A stretch of DNA of 64,000 bases from Caballeronia cordobensis (GCF_001544575.2 NZ_FCNY02000008.1:124001-188000), one strand, 5' to 3'; positions 25,830 to 33,995 are shown, numbered from the stretch's first letter. Program-made: numbers and translations. The notes: generated by a model not told the origin, from the sequence alone.

Positions 25830-27113
25830 ATGAAAATGGTCGCACCGTCATCCCTCAAGCGAACAGTCATCGCATCGCTGTGCCTGTTCCTCGCCGCCTG
25901 CGGCGGTACGAACAATCCGCAGCAAACCACCACCTCACCGGCGAGCAGCGCTCCGGCGGACAGCGCTCCGGCGAGCAGCACCCCGGCGAGCAGCGCTCCG
26001 GCGAGCAGCGCTCCGGCGGACAGCGCTCCGGCGAGCAGCCCTCCGGCGAGCAGTGCGCCGGTGAGCAGCACTCCGCCTGTGGTTACTTATCGAATCGGCG
26101 GTGCCGTCACGGGTCTACCGGGCTACGAGCCGCTGACGCTGCTCAATAACGGTGGCGACGCGCTGACGTTGACGGCAAATGGTTCGTTCACGTTTGCCAC
26201 GCGAGTCGCGACCAACAACGCCTATGCGGTCACCGTAGGCAAAAATCCGCTGTGGAAGATTTGCAATGTAACGAATGGCAACGGCACAGTCACAAACGAT
26301 GTGAGCAACGTGGCGGTAGCCTGTTCGGCTGCCCACGGGAACGTATCCAGACTGGCCTCGACGTACACGTTTAGTACGCCCATGGCCACCGCGGTCGATG
26401 CGCGCGGAAACGTCTACGTCGGCAACACCAATGGCAACACGGTCGTCAAGATTTCTGCCGATGGCAGCAGCGTCACGACGTTAGGCGGCGGATACACGTT
26501 CAACGGACCCATGGGTATCGCAGTGGATGCGAGTGGCAATGTCTACGTAGCCGATGCGAACGATAGCAAGATTCTCAAGATATCCTCCAACGGAACTACC
26601 GTCACGCAGTTGGCGGCATCGCACACGTTCAGCGATCCGATGAGTGTTGCCGTGGATGCCAGCGGCAACGTCTATGTGGAAGACACGAACAATTATCAGG
26701 TCGTCAAGATCGCGCCTGACGGTACCACTGTCTCCGTACTGGCGCCCTCGTATTCCTTCGGAATGTTGATGGGTATGGCCGTGGACGCGAGCGGCAACGT
26801 CTATGTGTCGGACTACACGAACAACAAGATCCTGAAGATTTCGGCGGGCAGCAACACTGTCACGCAACTCGCTGCATCGTCGACGTTCGCCGGTGCCTAC
26901 GGTCTGGCCGTGGATACGAGCGGCAATGTCTACGTCGCGAATTCCATGACCAACAAGATACTGGCGATAGCACCGGGCAGTTCCACCGCCACACCGATTA
27001 CGACCTCGAGCGCGCTGAACGGACCCTACGGTGTAGCGGTGGACGCGCAAGGCAATCTTTACGTTGCGGACGGCGGTGACAGCCAGATTCTCAAGATCAC
27101 GCCTGTACCTTGA
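25830..27113 (+). CDS. NHL-repeat beta-propeller lipoprotein
   Basis: A secreted lipoprotein of 427 aa. The signal ends in lipobox LAAC (Cys24). Residues about 37-81 are a low-complexity Pro-Ala-Ser linker made of nine 5-residue repeats. The rest contains six propeller blades with the NHL signature VDAxGNVYVxD(x)NxNxVxKI. Such propellers bind partners or carry lactonase-like sites; no catalytic residues are apparent. ATG 25836 is an alternative start. It has no operon partner and its surface role is unknown. Confidence 0.82.
   Translation: MKMVAPSSLKRTVIASLCLFLAACGGTNNPQQTTTSPASSAPADSAPASSTPASSAPASSAPADSAPASSPPASSAPVSSTPPVVTYRIGGAVTGLPGYEPLTLLNNGGDALTLTANGSFTFATRVATNNAYAVTVGKNPLWKICNVTNGNGTVTNDVSNVAVACSAAHGNVSRLASTYTFSTPMATAVDARGNVYVGNTNGNTVVKISADGSSVTTLGGGYTFNGPMGIAVDASGNVYVADANDSKILKISSNGTTVTQLAASHTFSDPMSVAVDASGNVYVEDTNNYQVVKIAPDGTTVSVLAPSYSFGMLMGMAVDASGNVYVSDYTNNKILKISAGSNTVTQLAASSTFAGAYGLAVDTSGNVYVANSMTNKILAIAPGSSTATPITTSSALNGPYGVAVDAQGNLYVADGGDSQILKITPVP
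25938..26072 (+). repeat. 15-bp coding minisatellite (nine units)
   Basis: Nine tandem units based on CCGGCGAGCAGCGCT encode PASSA/PADSA/PASST. They form the flexible linker between the lipid anchor and the propeller of the lipoprotein. Units differ by one or two bases, mostly swapping Asp, Thr or Pro codons. Fifteen-base units keep the frame, so copy-number change would only alter linker length. Confidence 0.9.
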
Positions 27114-27493
27114 TCGAGAGGTTGCCGTAATATTTCAGGCGAGGGTGCGCAAAGGATTGCTGACTTGATCCACCCAAATTCAGACGCAATCCGATTGCGT
27201 GCTGCCGTGCGCATAGATGGGGGAGGTCCGCTGGACCTCCAAAACCTGTCACTTGCGCAGAACTACATCGAAGGACGGCTTCGGGTCGAACAGAGACAGG
27301 ATGGGAGCGGTTCTCTGCGGAAGCGAAGCTCAATCATCAACCCAACTTTCGGGGGTGGGATCACCCATGGCCGCGCGTGACCCGAACGTCGATCGTAAGG
27401 CTTGACAGACGCCGCCGCCTAGGATTATTAGCATTTCATTTGCCCTTGTTCCTCTGCCCGAAGCTACCGGGCGAAGCCACGCATGAGTTTTCC
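27114..27493. other. Intergenic region upstream of the double-thioredoxin gene
   Basis: 380 bp with no convincing gene. Short frames on both strands lack ribosome sites and family features. It holds a possible sigma-70 promoter at 27402-27430. Base composition is less GC-rich than the neighbouring catabolic operons, and the lower-GC character continues into the following two genes, which use TTA and CTA leucine codons. Confidence 0.4.
27402..27430 (+). promoter_or_regulatory. Candidate sigma-70 promoter for the double-thioredoxin/Cys-rich pair
   Basis: A consensus TTGACA -35 (27402-27407) is followed after 17 bp by TTATTA (27425-27430) as a partial -10. It lies 64 bp before the ATG at 27494. 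The perfect -35 is the main support. Confidence 0.45.
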
Positions 27494-28621
27494 ATGACGA
27501 CACTCCTGGTCTTCGCTTTAGCCTTGCCCTGGTTAATCATCGTCTTCGGCTGCTGGTTTGGCTACCAGCTGGTGCGTCAGCACGGGCGAATCTTGCTGAG
27601 CTTAGAGGCGCTCGAGAAAGGGTTTCAGGGCGGACTATCCGAGCCGCCTCGTCCTGCATCGACTACCCTGAACGGCCTCCCCCTAGGCTCTAACGCTCCG
27701 GACTTCGAATTGCCTGACCTTTCGGGGGCGCTTCACCGGCTCTCCGAGTTTCGGGGCCGTCCCGTCTTGCTAATCTTCTTTAACCCTGCGTGCAGTTTCT
27801 GCATGAGCATGATGCCCGAACTGAGGGCGTTCCCGCCTGAGGGCGAAAGTGGCAAGCCGGTGCCGCTGGTAATAACTACAGGGGAAGCCGAGCTAAACCG
27901 CCAGTTGTTCCAAACACACGGTATCGCATGCCGAGTGCTGGTACAGAACGATATGGAAGTGGCTGCGCAATATCAGGTGAACGGCACGCCGGTGGGCTAC
28001 CTCGTCGACGAGACCGGAACCGTCGCCAGTGAGTTGGCCATGGGCGCGGTAGCCTTGATGGCGTTAGCGACGTCGCCAACGCCTCAAGCCGAACCGGGAC
28101 CGGATCGCAGGCGGCCGGCCGAGCCGGCAGCTCGGGGCAATAAGCCCTTGGATAGAAGCCGGCTCAACCGCAGCGGCCTTAAAGCGGGCACGCCTGCGCC
28201 GAATTTCCGTTTGCCGAGCCTGGATGGAGAGGAATGGGTCCTTGAGGATTTCCGGGGCAGGCGAGTGTTGCTTGTCTTCAGCGATCCAGGTTGTGGTCCA
28301 TGCGAGCTTCTGGCCCCGCACCTGGAACGTGTGCATCGTGAGCGGAAAGATGTTCTGGTGCTCATGGTGAGCCGGCAGGACGCAGACACTAACCGGCAAA
28401 AGGTGGCAAAGCTAGGATTAACGCTCCTGGTGGTGCTGCAGAGAAACTGGGAGGTCTCGCTCCAGTATGCGACATTCGCTACGCCGGTGGGTTACCTCAT
28501 CGATGAGCGTGGAGTACTGGTATCCGACCTGGCGGAAGGATCTGACGCCATTCTGGCGCTAGCGGCCAGCCAACGCGCGCCTTCGAACGGCGCCAAACTC
28601 CATACTGCAAGTCCTTTGTGA
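27494..28621 (+). CDS. Membrane-anchored tandem thioredoxin-like protein, MauD-like
   Basis: A 375-aa protein with an N-terminal membrane helix (about 3-26) and two TlpA/MauD-type thioredoxin domains facing the periplasm. Domain 1 (about 62-190) has Cys100-Ser-Phe-Cys103; domain 2 (about 229-357) has Cys267-Gly-Pro-Cys270. Each ends in a cis-Pro segment (GTPVGYL, ATPVGYL), and the halves align well, indicating duplication. MauD assists disulfide formation in the methylamine dehydrogenase small subunit. The next gene, 52 bp downstream, encodes a 14-Cys secreted protein, a likely client (inference). It uses TTA/CTA leucine codons unlike its neighbours, suggesting transfer. Confidence 0.8.
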   Translation: MTTLLVFALALPWLIIVFGCWFGYQLVRQHGRILLSLEALEKGFQGGLSEPPRPASTTLNGLPLGSNAPDFELPDLSGALHRLSEFRGRPVLLIFFNPACSFCMSMMPELRAFPPEGESGKPVPLVITTGEAELNRQLFQTHGIACRVLVQNDMEVAAQYQVNGTPVGYLVDETGTVASELAMGAVALMALATSPTPQAEPGPDRRRPAEPAARGNKPLDRSRLNRSGLKAGTPAPNFRLPSLDGEEWVLEDFRGRRVLLVFSDPGCGPCELLAPHLERVHRERKDVLVLMVSRQDADTNRQKVAKLGLTLLVVLQRNWEVSLQYATFATPVGYLIDERGVLVSDLAEGSDAILALAASQRAPSNGAKLHTASPL

Positions 28622-28673
28622 TTGCACGAGTCACTCGCAGGAAGTCAATGCGCACAGATTCCAGGACGCCGCC

Positions 28674-29507
28674 ATGAAAACCCGCCCGGTCAACTCGAAA
28701 GCAATGGACAGTCAATTTGATGAGTGGACTAAAGCCGTCGCGCGCAAGCCGACCCGGCGCAAAACGCTGCAACTGATAAGCGGTGGCCTGTTTGGGGCGC
28801 TCTTGACCTCGCTCGGAAGGAGAAGTTGGGCCGCGAGCAGCACCAGCGCCGCTGCTCCGAGCGCCTCGCCCCCTATCGGGATCGAAGACAACACTGCGGC
28901 CGCCTCGGTACAAAAGGGGCTCTCGATCTGCCGCAACCAGGAGTACGCGCTGTGCGCTGGGGTCCGCTGCTTCGTCTACAACAACGTCGCCTATTGCCGC
29001 TGCAACTTGCAGTTCGGCGACAGCGTCAGCCGCCGGTTGTCATACGCTGGCGGCGACGTTTGCACCTTCAATGCTGAGGGCTCCGGCAACGGTTATGTGG
29101 TGAGCACCTTCAGCGTTCCCCCGGCAAGCGCAGGGCCATCCGGAGATCGAGCGCTCTACTTCTGCCCCCCAACGTCAAACTCCGGCGCCTATGCCTCGTG
29201 CGATGGCGGCATCTGTTTCGCGAGCACACGAGGCCAATCGTTCCCAGGCCTCGGCCGACTCGGACAAGACCAGATCGTGTGTTCCTGTCCGATCGCGACA
29301 GGCACTTCAGGCTCGGCGGCCAAGGTAGGCCATCAGATCTTCGGCCCCTATCCGTGCCAAGCCTCTTTCTTCGAAAACTGCACGAGCGCGGTCGCCACCG
29401 GAGCCAACGGTACGATCATCTACGAAGGCGCACCTACCGGCTCGTACGAAATTGGCGCCCTGGTGCTGAACGGCAGGCCTGCGCGCTTCAACATGTGCTT
29501 TCCCTAA
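28674..29507 (+). CDS. Tat-type secreted cysteine-rich protein, unknown function
   Basis: A 277-aa protein, not recognised by name. A long N-region leads to Arg28-Arg29 in RRKTLQL and a hydrophobic stretch (about 32-47), i.e. a Tat-type signal like that of the MADH small subunit. The mature part holds 14 Cys and an internal repeat of the form C-x3-C-F...C-x-C, at ALCAGVRCF...YCRC and ASCDGGICF...VCSC. The even Cys count and the upstream double-thioredoxin gene suggest a disulfide-rich periplasmic protein matured by that partner. AGGA precedes the ATG. No catalytic motif is seen. Confidence 0.7.
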   Translation: MKTRPVNSKAMDSQFDEWTKAVARKPTRRKTLQLISGGLFGALLTSLGRRSWAASSTSAAAPSASPPIGIEDNTAAASVQKGLSICRNQEYALCAGVRCFVYNNVAYCRCNLQFGDSVSRRLSYAGGDVCTFNAEGSGNGYVVSTFSVPPASAGPSGDRALYFCPPTSNSGAYASCDGGICFASTRGQSFPGLGRLGQDQIVCSCPIATGTSGSAAKVGHQIFGPYPCQASFFENCTSAVATGANGTIIYEGAPTGSYEIGALVLNGRPARFNMCFP

Positions 29508-29581
29508 GCGGTCGGATGCGTCTACAAGATCCTTAGCCTCAGTCGCAGACGAACACTTCGACTAGCCGGTCGTCGTTCCCA

Positions 29582-30025
29582 TCATTCCTGTCTGGTCAAA
29601 ACCACCGCCGCCCGCAACCCAAGCAGATAGCTCTCTACGCCAAGGCCGCATATCTGTCCATCGACTACCTCCGCGAACACGGAGTGATGCCGAAACGGCT
29701 CGCGCGCGTGGATGTTGGACATATGCAACTCCACGACCGGGCAGGTGAGAATCGCCAGCGCATCGCGGATGCCGTAGCTGTAGTGGGTCCACGCTCCGGC
29801 GTTGATCAGCACGGCATCGCAGCGCTCCGCGAAAGTGCGATGAATGCGCTCGCACATCGCACCTTCGTGGTTCGTCTGGAACGATTCGATCTGTACGCCG
29901 AGTTCGGCGCCGAGCGCCTGCAAACGAGCGTCGATTTCATCCAGCGTGATCGTCCCGTACTGCGCGGGATCGCGCTTGCCGAACATGTTGTGATTGATAC
30001 CGTGAAGCATCAGGATCTTCTTCAT
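29582..30025 (-). CDS. aroQ: Type II 3-dehydroquinate dehydratase (catabolic paralog)
   Basis: A small (147 aa) AroQ-family enzyme that dehydrates 3-dehydroquinate to 3-dehydroshikimate. Active-site residues are all in place: Asn11, Arg18, Tyr23 (FGKRDPAQYG), Asn75 (INAGAW), His101 (ELHMSN) and Arg112. The usual GPNLN loop reads GINHN, marking a divergent branch. It is the last gene of the minus operon with AroE-like, CoA-transferase and MaoC genes. This suggests use of quinate-like compounds, not aromatic amino acid synthesis. Confidence 0.87.
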   Translation of the reverse strand: MKKILMLHGINHNMFGKRDPAQYGTITLDEIDARLQALGAELGVQIESFQTNHEGAMCERIHRTFAERCDAVLINAGAWTHYSYGIRDALAILTCPVVELHMSNIHAREPFRHHSVFAEVVDGQICGLGVESYLLGLRAAVVLTRQE

Positions 30026-30044
30026 TTGTCGCTCCTTCGCGCGC

Positions 30045-30878
30045 TTAATCCAGCGGCACTGTAAGACGGTCGATCACCGCCCGTGTAGCGGGCCGTACGC
30101 CACGCCACCAATAGAAGGCTTCCGCTGCCTGTTCGACGAGCATGCCTACGCCATCCGCGACGCCGCGCACGCCCGCGTTGCGCGCGAGCCGCAGAAAGGG
30201 TGTCAATCGTTTCCCATAAGCGAGTTCGTAGGCCGCGCCTGCGGGACTGAAGACACTCGGAGGAACCGGCGGCAGATCGCCCGTGAGACTGGCCGACGTC
30301 GCGTTGACCACCAGATCGAAGCGGCCCATCGCTTCCAGATCGCCGTATGCGCAGGCGGAAACCGGACCGCGCGCGCTCACCTGCGCCGCGAGCGCGCGGC
30401 ATTTGGCCACGTCGCGATTGGCGATCACCAACTCGGCCGTCCGGGCAGACAGGAAGGGCAGCAGCGCGCCCCGCACGGCGCCGCCCGCGCCGAGTATGAG
30501 TACCCGCTTGCCCGCCATCGGCAGGCCGAGATTGACCTCGATGTCCCGCACGAGTCCGATGCCGTCGAAGTTCTCCGCGACGATGCGGCCGTTCTCGAAC
30601 TTCATCGCGTTGACGGCGCCGGCGAGTTCCGCTCGCTCGCTGCGTTCGTCGGCCATGTCGAATGCTTTCAGCTTGAACGGCGCCGTGACGTTCATTCCCT
30701 TGCCGCCCGCCGCAGCGAATGCGCGCACGGTGTCGGCGAAGGCCTGCTCCGGTTCAAGCGGCCCTTCGATGGCCGTATAAGCCATGTCCTGATGCGTCTC
30801 TTCGGCGAAAAGTCCATGAATCAGGGGAGATTTGGTATGTCCGATCGGATTGCCGATCACCGCGTACTGGTCCGTCAT
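30045..30878 (-). CDS. Shikimate/quinate dehydrogenase-like protein
   Basis: NAD(P)-dependent oxidoreductase of the AroE family, 277 aa. GMNVTAPFKLKAF holds the catalytic Lys69, ENFDGIGLVRD the catalytic Asp105, and GAGGAVRGALLPFL the Rossmann motif. Two positions are unusual: the SxS motif that grips the substrate carboxylate reads TKS (Thr15, Ser17), and the NTD signature is NFD. Altered substrate use, such as quinate or another cyclic polyol acid, is plausible. ATG 30878 has AGGA upstream. It lies 19 bp before aroQ in the same operon. Confidence 0.83.
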   Translation of the reverse strand: MTDQYAVIGNPIGHTKSPLIHGLFAEETHQDMAYTAIEGPLEPEQAFADTVRAFAAAGGKGMNVTAPFKLKAFDMADERSERAELAGAVNAMKFENGRIVAENFDGIGLVRDIEVNLGLPMAGKRVLILGAGGAVRGALLPFLSARTAELVIANRDVAKCRALAAQVSARGPVSACAYGDLEAMGRFDLVVNATSASLTGDLPPVPPSVFSPAGAAYELAYGKRLTPFLRLARNAGVRGVADGVGMLVEQAAEAFYWWRGVRPATRAVIDRLTVPLD

Positions 30879-30885
30879 CGTGTCC

Positions 30886-32097
30886 TCATTTCGAAAATAG
30901 AACGCCTTCGGTCTGCATGGCGTCGATCTCGGCAGGACCAAAGCCGAGCGACTGCGCGACTTCCGCGTTGTGCTGACCGAGGTCCGGCCCGACATCGCGA
31001 ATCGTCGTGTCGCAATCGGAAAAGCGAAATGGCAGATTCGGCAGCCGCAGCGTGCCGAAGCGCGGATGCTGCTGCTCGACCACCATGCCCCGCGCGACGA
31101 TCTGCGGGTCCGACAGCACTTCGTCGATGCGCTGCACCTTCGCGCAGGGCACATCGACGCCGTCCAGCAGTTCGAGCACCTGCGCGACCGCGCGCGCGGC
31201 GACCCACGATTTGACGGCCGCCAGTATCTCCACACGATTCGCGTTGCGGCCGTTGAGCGTATGAAAGCGCTCGTCCGTGGCGAAGCCCGCAGGGCCGCCG
31301 TTCGATTCGATGACAGCGGCGAACCGCTTCCAGGCGTCGTCCACCTGAGCGGCGATGACGAGATCGCCGTCGGCCGCGCGAAACACGCCATAAAGCGTCG
31401 AAGCGGGCATGTCGTGCCCCGTTTGCTCGGGCAGGATGCCCTGCATCGTGTAGCACTGCACCGCGTATTCGTGCATCGACACGAGCGTGTCGTACAGCGC
31501 CATATCGATGTGCTGGCCCCGGCCGCTCGTCACGCGACCGAGCAGGGCAGCGTTGATCGCGGCGACTGCGTGGATGCCCGTGTACATGTCGCCGAGCGAA
31601 ACGCGCATGAGCGGCGGCGGCGAACCGGGCTCGCCGATCATCTGCATGATGCCGCTCTTCGCTTCGGCGATCAGGCCGAAGCCGGCGCGGTGCGCATCCG
31701 GTCCGGTATGTCCGTACGCCGAGATGGAGCAGTACACGAGCCGCGGATTGCGCGACGAAAGCGCTTCGTATCCGAGGCCGAGTTTGTCGAGCGCGCCCGG
31801 CCGGTAGTTTTCGATGAACACGTCCGCCGAGTCGCACAGCCGCTGCATGAACTCCTTGCCGCGCGGATCTTTTATGTTGACGCTCACGCCGCGTTTGCCC
31901 ATATTGAGCTGCAGGAAGTAGGCGCTTTGCTGGTCGTCGAGAATCGTGGCGTGCTGGCGTCCGGCGTCGCCACTGCCGGGCCGCTCGACCTTGATGACTT
32001 CAGCGCCGAGCGCCGCAAGACAGCGGCCTACATAGGGGCCGGCCAGGAAGTGGCTGTAATCGACGACGCGGATACCTTCGAGAGGGCGGGCTTGCAT
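30886..32097 (-). CDS. CaiB/BaiF family (class III) CoA-transferase
   Basis: A 403-aa CoA-transferase moving CoA from a donor thioester to a carboxylic acid. The family start GIRVVDYSHFLAGPYVGRCLAALGAEVIKVERP and the catalytic Asp170 in SLGDMYTGIHA are present. The start at 32097 is chosen because AGGAG stands 7 nt upstream and the ATG overlaps the MaoC stop (TGATG); an ATG at 32103 is too close to the AGGAG. It supplies the acyl-CoA for the MaoC hydratase. Confidence 0.9.
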   Translation of the reverse strand: MQARPLEGIRVVDYSHFLAGPYVGRCLAALGAEVIKVERPGSGDAGRQHATILDDQQSAYFLQLNMGKRGVSVNIKDPRGKEFMQRLCDSADVFIENYRPGALDKLGLGYEALSSRNPRLVYCSISAYGHTGPDAHRAGFGLIAEAKSGIMQMIGEPGSPPPLMRVSLGDMYTGIHAVAAINAALLGRVTSGRGQHIDMALYDTLVSMHEYAVQCYTMQGILPEQTGHDMPASTLYGVFRAADGDLVIAAQVDDAWKRFAAVIESNGGPAGFATDERFHTLNGRNANRVEILAAVKSWVAARAVAQVLELLDGVDVPCAKVQRIDEVLSDPQIVARGMVVEQQHPRFGTLRLPNLPFRFSDCDTTIRDVGPDLGQHNAEVAQSLGFGPAEIDAMQTEGVLFSK

Positions 32098-32555
32098 CAG
32101 CATGCTCCTGGACGGCGCGGCACCATCAGGCGATGCTCGCCGCGCTGGACGACCTGGCCGTCCTGGTTGATCAGCTCGGACGGCAACACGACGATGCCCC
32201 AGTCCGGACGACTCTTGCTTGCGCGCATGGCGCCCACGCGAAACTTCACGTGCAGCACGTCGTTGACCTTGATCGGCAGAAGGAAGTCCCACGTCCAGCC
32301 AAGCGACATGCCCGGCAGGAAGCGGTATTCGCTCTGCGTCTTGAGGCCGTCCGCGATCGACAAGCCGAACAGGCCATGCGCGACGATCGAACCGAAGTGG
32401 CTGGCGTTGGCATAGGCCTCGTCGACGTGCACGGGCGTGTGGTCGCCCGTGAGGTCCGCGTAGGCCAGGATGCGTTCCTTCGTAACCGTGTAGGTCGGAC
32501 TCAAGGCTTCGTCGCCTTCGCGGGCGTCGTCCCAGTATTTCTCGATGATCGTCAT
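32097..32555 (-). CDS. MaoC family (R-specific) enoyl-CoA hydratase-like protein
   Basis: A 152-aa hotdog-fold hydratase. The hydratase-2 motif appears as LTGDHTPVHVD, giving the Asp38/His43 dyad; the usual Asn between them is Thr. Members hydrate enoyl-CoAs such as mesaconyl-CoA or crotonyl-CoA. It starts 2 nt after the VOC gene stop and overlaps the CoA-transferase start, so the three are expressed together. Confidence 0.85.
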   Translation of the reverse strand: MTIIEKYWDDAREGDEALSPTYTVTKERILAYADLTGDHTPVHVDEAYANASHFGSIVAHGLFGLSIADGLKTQSEYRFLPGMSLGWTWDFLLPIKVNDVLHVKFRVGAMRASKSRPDWGIVVLPSELINQDGQVVQRGEHRLMVPRRPGAC

Positions 32556-32557
32556 GG

Positions 32558-32950
32558 TCACGCCTCCGCGCGTGGGTCGATCGCCAGCGCCTGCGCGACG
32601 CATGCGGCGGGTTTGGCCTGGATCAGTTCCACCGCGAGGCCGTCCGGCAGACGCAGCCAGTTGTGACCTTGCGGCATCTCGGTGACGCCGAAGGCTTGCG
32701 CTGCGGCGAGTGCGGCGTCGAGGTCTTCGCACATCACGCCCAGATGCGCGAGACGGCCTTCGGGGCCTTCGTGGCGCGCGTCGTGGATGAATTGCAGGCC
32801 ACCGAGCGTCCAGTACTGACGCGGCGCATCGCGGGTGCCGTCCACTTCGCGCATCGTCATGCCGAGCACTTCTTCGAAGAAGCGAATGTGCCAGTGGATG
32901 TCTTTCACCCAGATCGCGACGTGTTCCACATACGCCCTGGAGCCGCTCAT
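32558..32950 (-). CDS. VOC (glyoxalase/bleomycin resistance) family protein
   Basis: A 130-aa vicinal oxygen chelate protein. It begins YVEHVAIWVKDIHWHIRFFEEVLG, giving the first metal His, and ends with LPDGLAVELIQA, giving the terminal Glu. It may be a small isomerase, epimerase or lyase; the reaction is unknown. The ATG overlaps the ketopantoate-reductase-like stop (ATGA) in the same operon. Confidence 0.8.
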   Translation of the reverse strand: MSGSRAYVEHVAIWVKDIHWHIRFFEEVLGMTMREVDGTRDAPRQYWTLGGLQFIHDARHEGPEGRLAHLGVMCEDLDAALAAAQAFGVTEMPQGHNWLRLPDGLAVELIQAKPAACVAQALAIDPRAEA

Positions 32951-33897
32951 GCTGATGCTCCTTGTCGTTGCTGGTCCGTCATGGCGCGCTCGATGCCCTT
33001 GATGCATGCGACGAGCGTCGAGTTGACGGGCGTCGGCACGCCGAGCTTTTCGCCCCAGCGCACGACAGCCCCGTTGATGAAGTCGATCTCCGTGACCGAG
33101 CCTTTCTCGAGGCTTTGCAGCATCGAGGTCTTGAATTCGGGCGAAAGCCCTTCGGCTGCCAGCGTCCACGCCTGCTCCGCGTCCGTCATGGAGAGTCTGA
33201 CGCCGGCGGCCTTCGCGGCGGCCATCGCCTCGGTCACGGCGGCGAGCGCGGTCGCCTTGAGGACGGGCTCTTCGTAAAGCTGGCCGTAGGTGAGACGCGT
33301 GATGCCGGTCAGCGCGCCCGTCGCCACATTGATCAGCAGCTTGTCCCACATCGTGCCGAGGATGTTGTCGCTGACCGTGGTGGCGAGACCCGAGGCATTG
33401 AAGGCATCAGCGATCGCCTGCACTCGTTCCGTAATTTGGCCATCCAGCTCGCCGATATATGTGAACTTGCCGCGCACGCCGGACTGGATATGACCCGGTG
33501 CGCGCATCACGCCGCCGACATACGTCTTGCCCGCCAGCACGCGCTCACGCCCCACGATCTCGCTGAGCACGTCTTCATGGCCCAGCCCGTTCTGCAGGGA
33601 CAGCACGACGGTATCGGGTCCGATCAGGTCCAGCGCGCCGCGCATGGCCGAGTCCGTGTGAAAGGACTTGACCAGCACGACCACCAGATCCACGGCGCCG
33701 ACTTCGGCGGCGTGCGTCGCGGCGCGAACCTTGACGCGCCGGGAACCGTCGGCATCGTCGACTTGCAGGCCTTCGCGGCGCATCGCCTCGACGTGAGCAG
33801 GGGAGCGGTCGATCAGCCAGGTCTCGTGACCGCCCTGCGTGAGCGTGGAACCGATGGCGCAACCCAGCGCGCCGGCCCCCAGAACTGCGATCTTCAT
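32947..33897 (-). CDS. Ketopantoate reductase (ApbA/PanE) family 2-dehydropantoate 2-reductase
   Basis: NAD(P)H-dependent reductase of a 2-keto acid, 316 aa. The Rossmann motif is GAGALGCAIGS at residues 7-17; the catalytic Lys is in MWDKLLINV. In this catabolic operon it more likely reduces or oxidises a branched 2-oxo/2-hydroxy acid than makes pantoate (inference). ATG 33897 has GGAG upstream. It is the first gene of the operon and diverges from the LysR gene. Confidence 0.88.
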   Translation of the reverse strand: MKIAVLGAGALGCAIGSTLTQGGHETWLIDRSPAHVEAMRREGLQVDDADGSRRVKVRAATHAAEVGAVDLVVVLVKSFHTDSAMRGALDLIGPDTVVLSLQNGLGHEDVLSEIVGRERVLAGKTYVGGVMRAPGHIQSGVRGKFTYIGELDGQITERVQAIADAFNASGLATTVSDNILGTMWDKLLINVATGALTGITRLTYGQLYEEPVLKATALAAVTEAMAAAKAAGVRLSMTDAEQAWTLAAEGLSPEFKTSMLQSLEKGSVTEIDFINGAVVRWGEKLGVPTPVNSTLVACIKGIERAMTDQQRQGASA

Positions 33898-33963
33898 TGG
33901 CGTCTCCGTGATGTGTTGAAGCAACGATAGAGCGCGTTGCTCATCACGGCAATGCAATGGCTA

Positions 33964-33988
33964 CAATGACGTCATTGCATCACGCAAT
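33964..33988. promoter_or_regulatory. Probable LysR binding region
   Basis: A perfect 14-bp palindrome CAATGACGTCATTG (33964-33977) overlaps ATTGC-N5-GCAAT (33974-33988), which has the T-N11-A form of LysR sites. It is between the divergent reductase-like operon and the LysR gene. It would lie inside the coding region if LysR started at 33957, which supports the 33996 start. Confidence 0.6.
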
Positions 33989-33995
33989 AACGACC

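Noticed and set aside
25938..26072. Possible CRISPR-like array
   Set aside because: Units are 15 bp, contiguous without spacers, and in frame within a lipoprotein gene.
27165..27380. Small frame upstream of the double-thioredoxin gene
   Set aside because: No ribosome site, no hydrophobic or domain pattern, overlapping alternative frames of equal quality.
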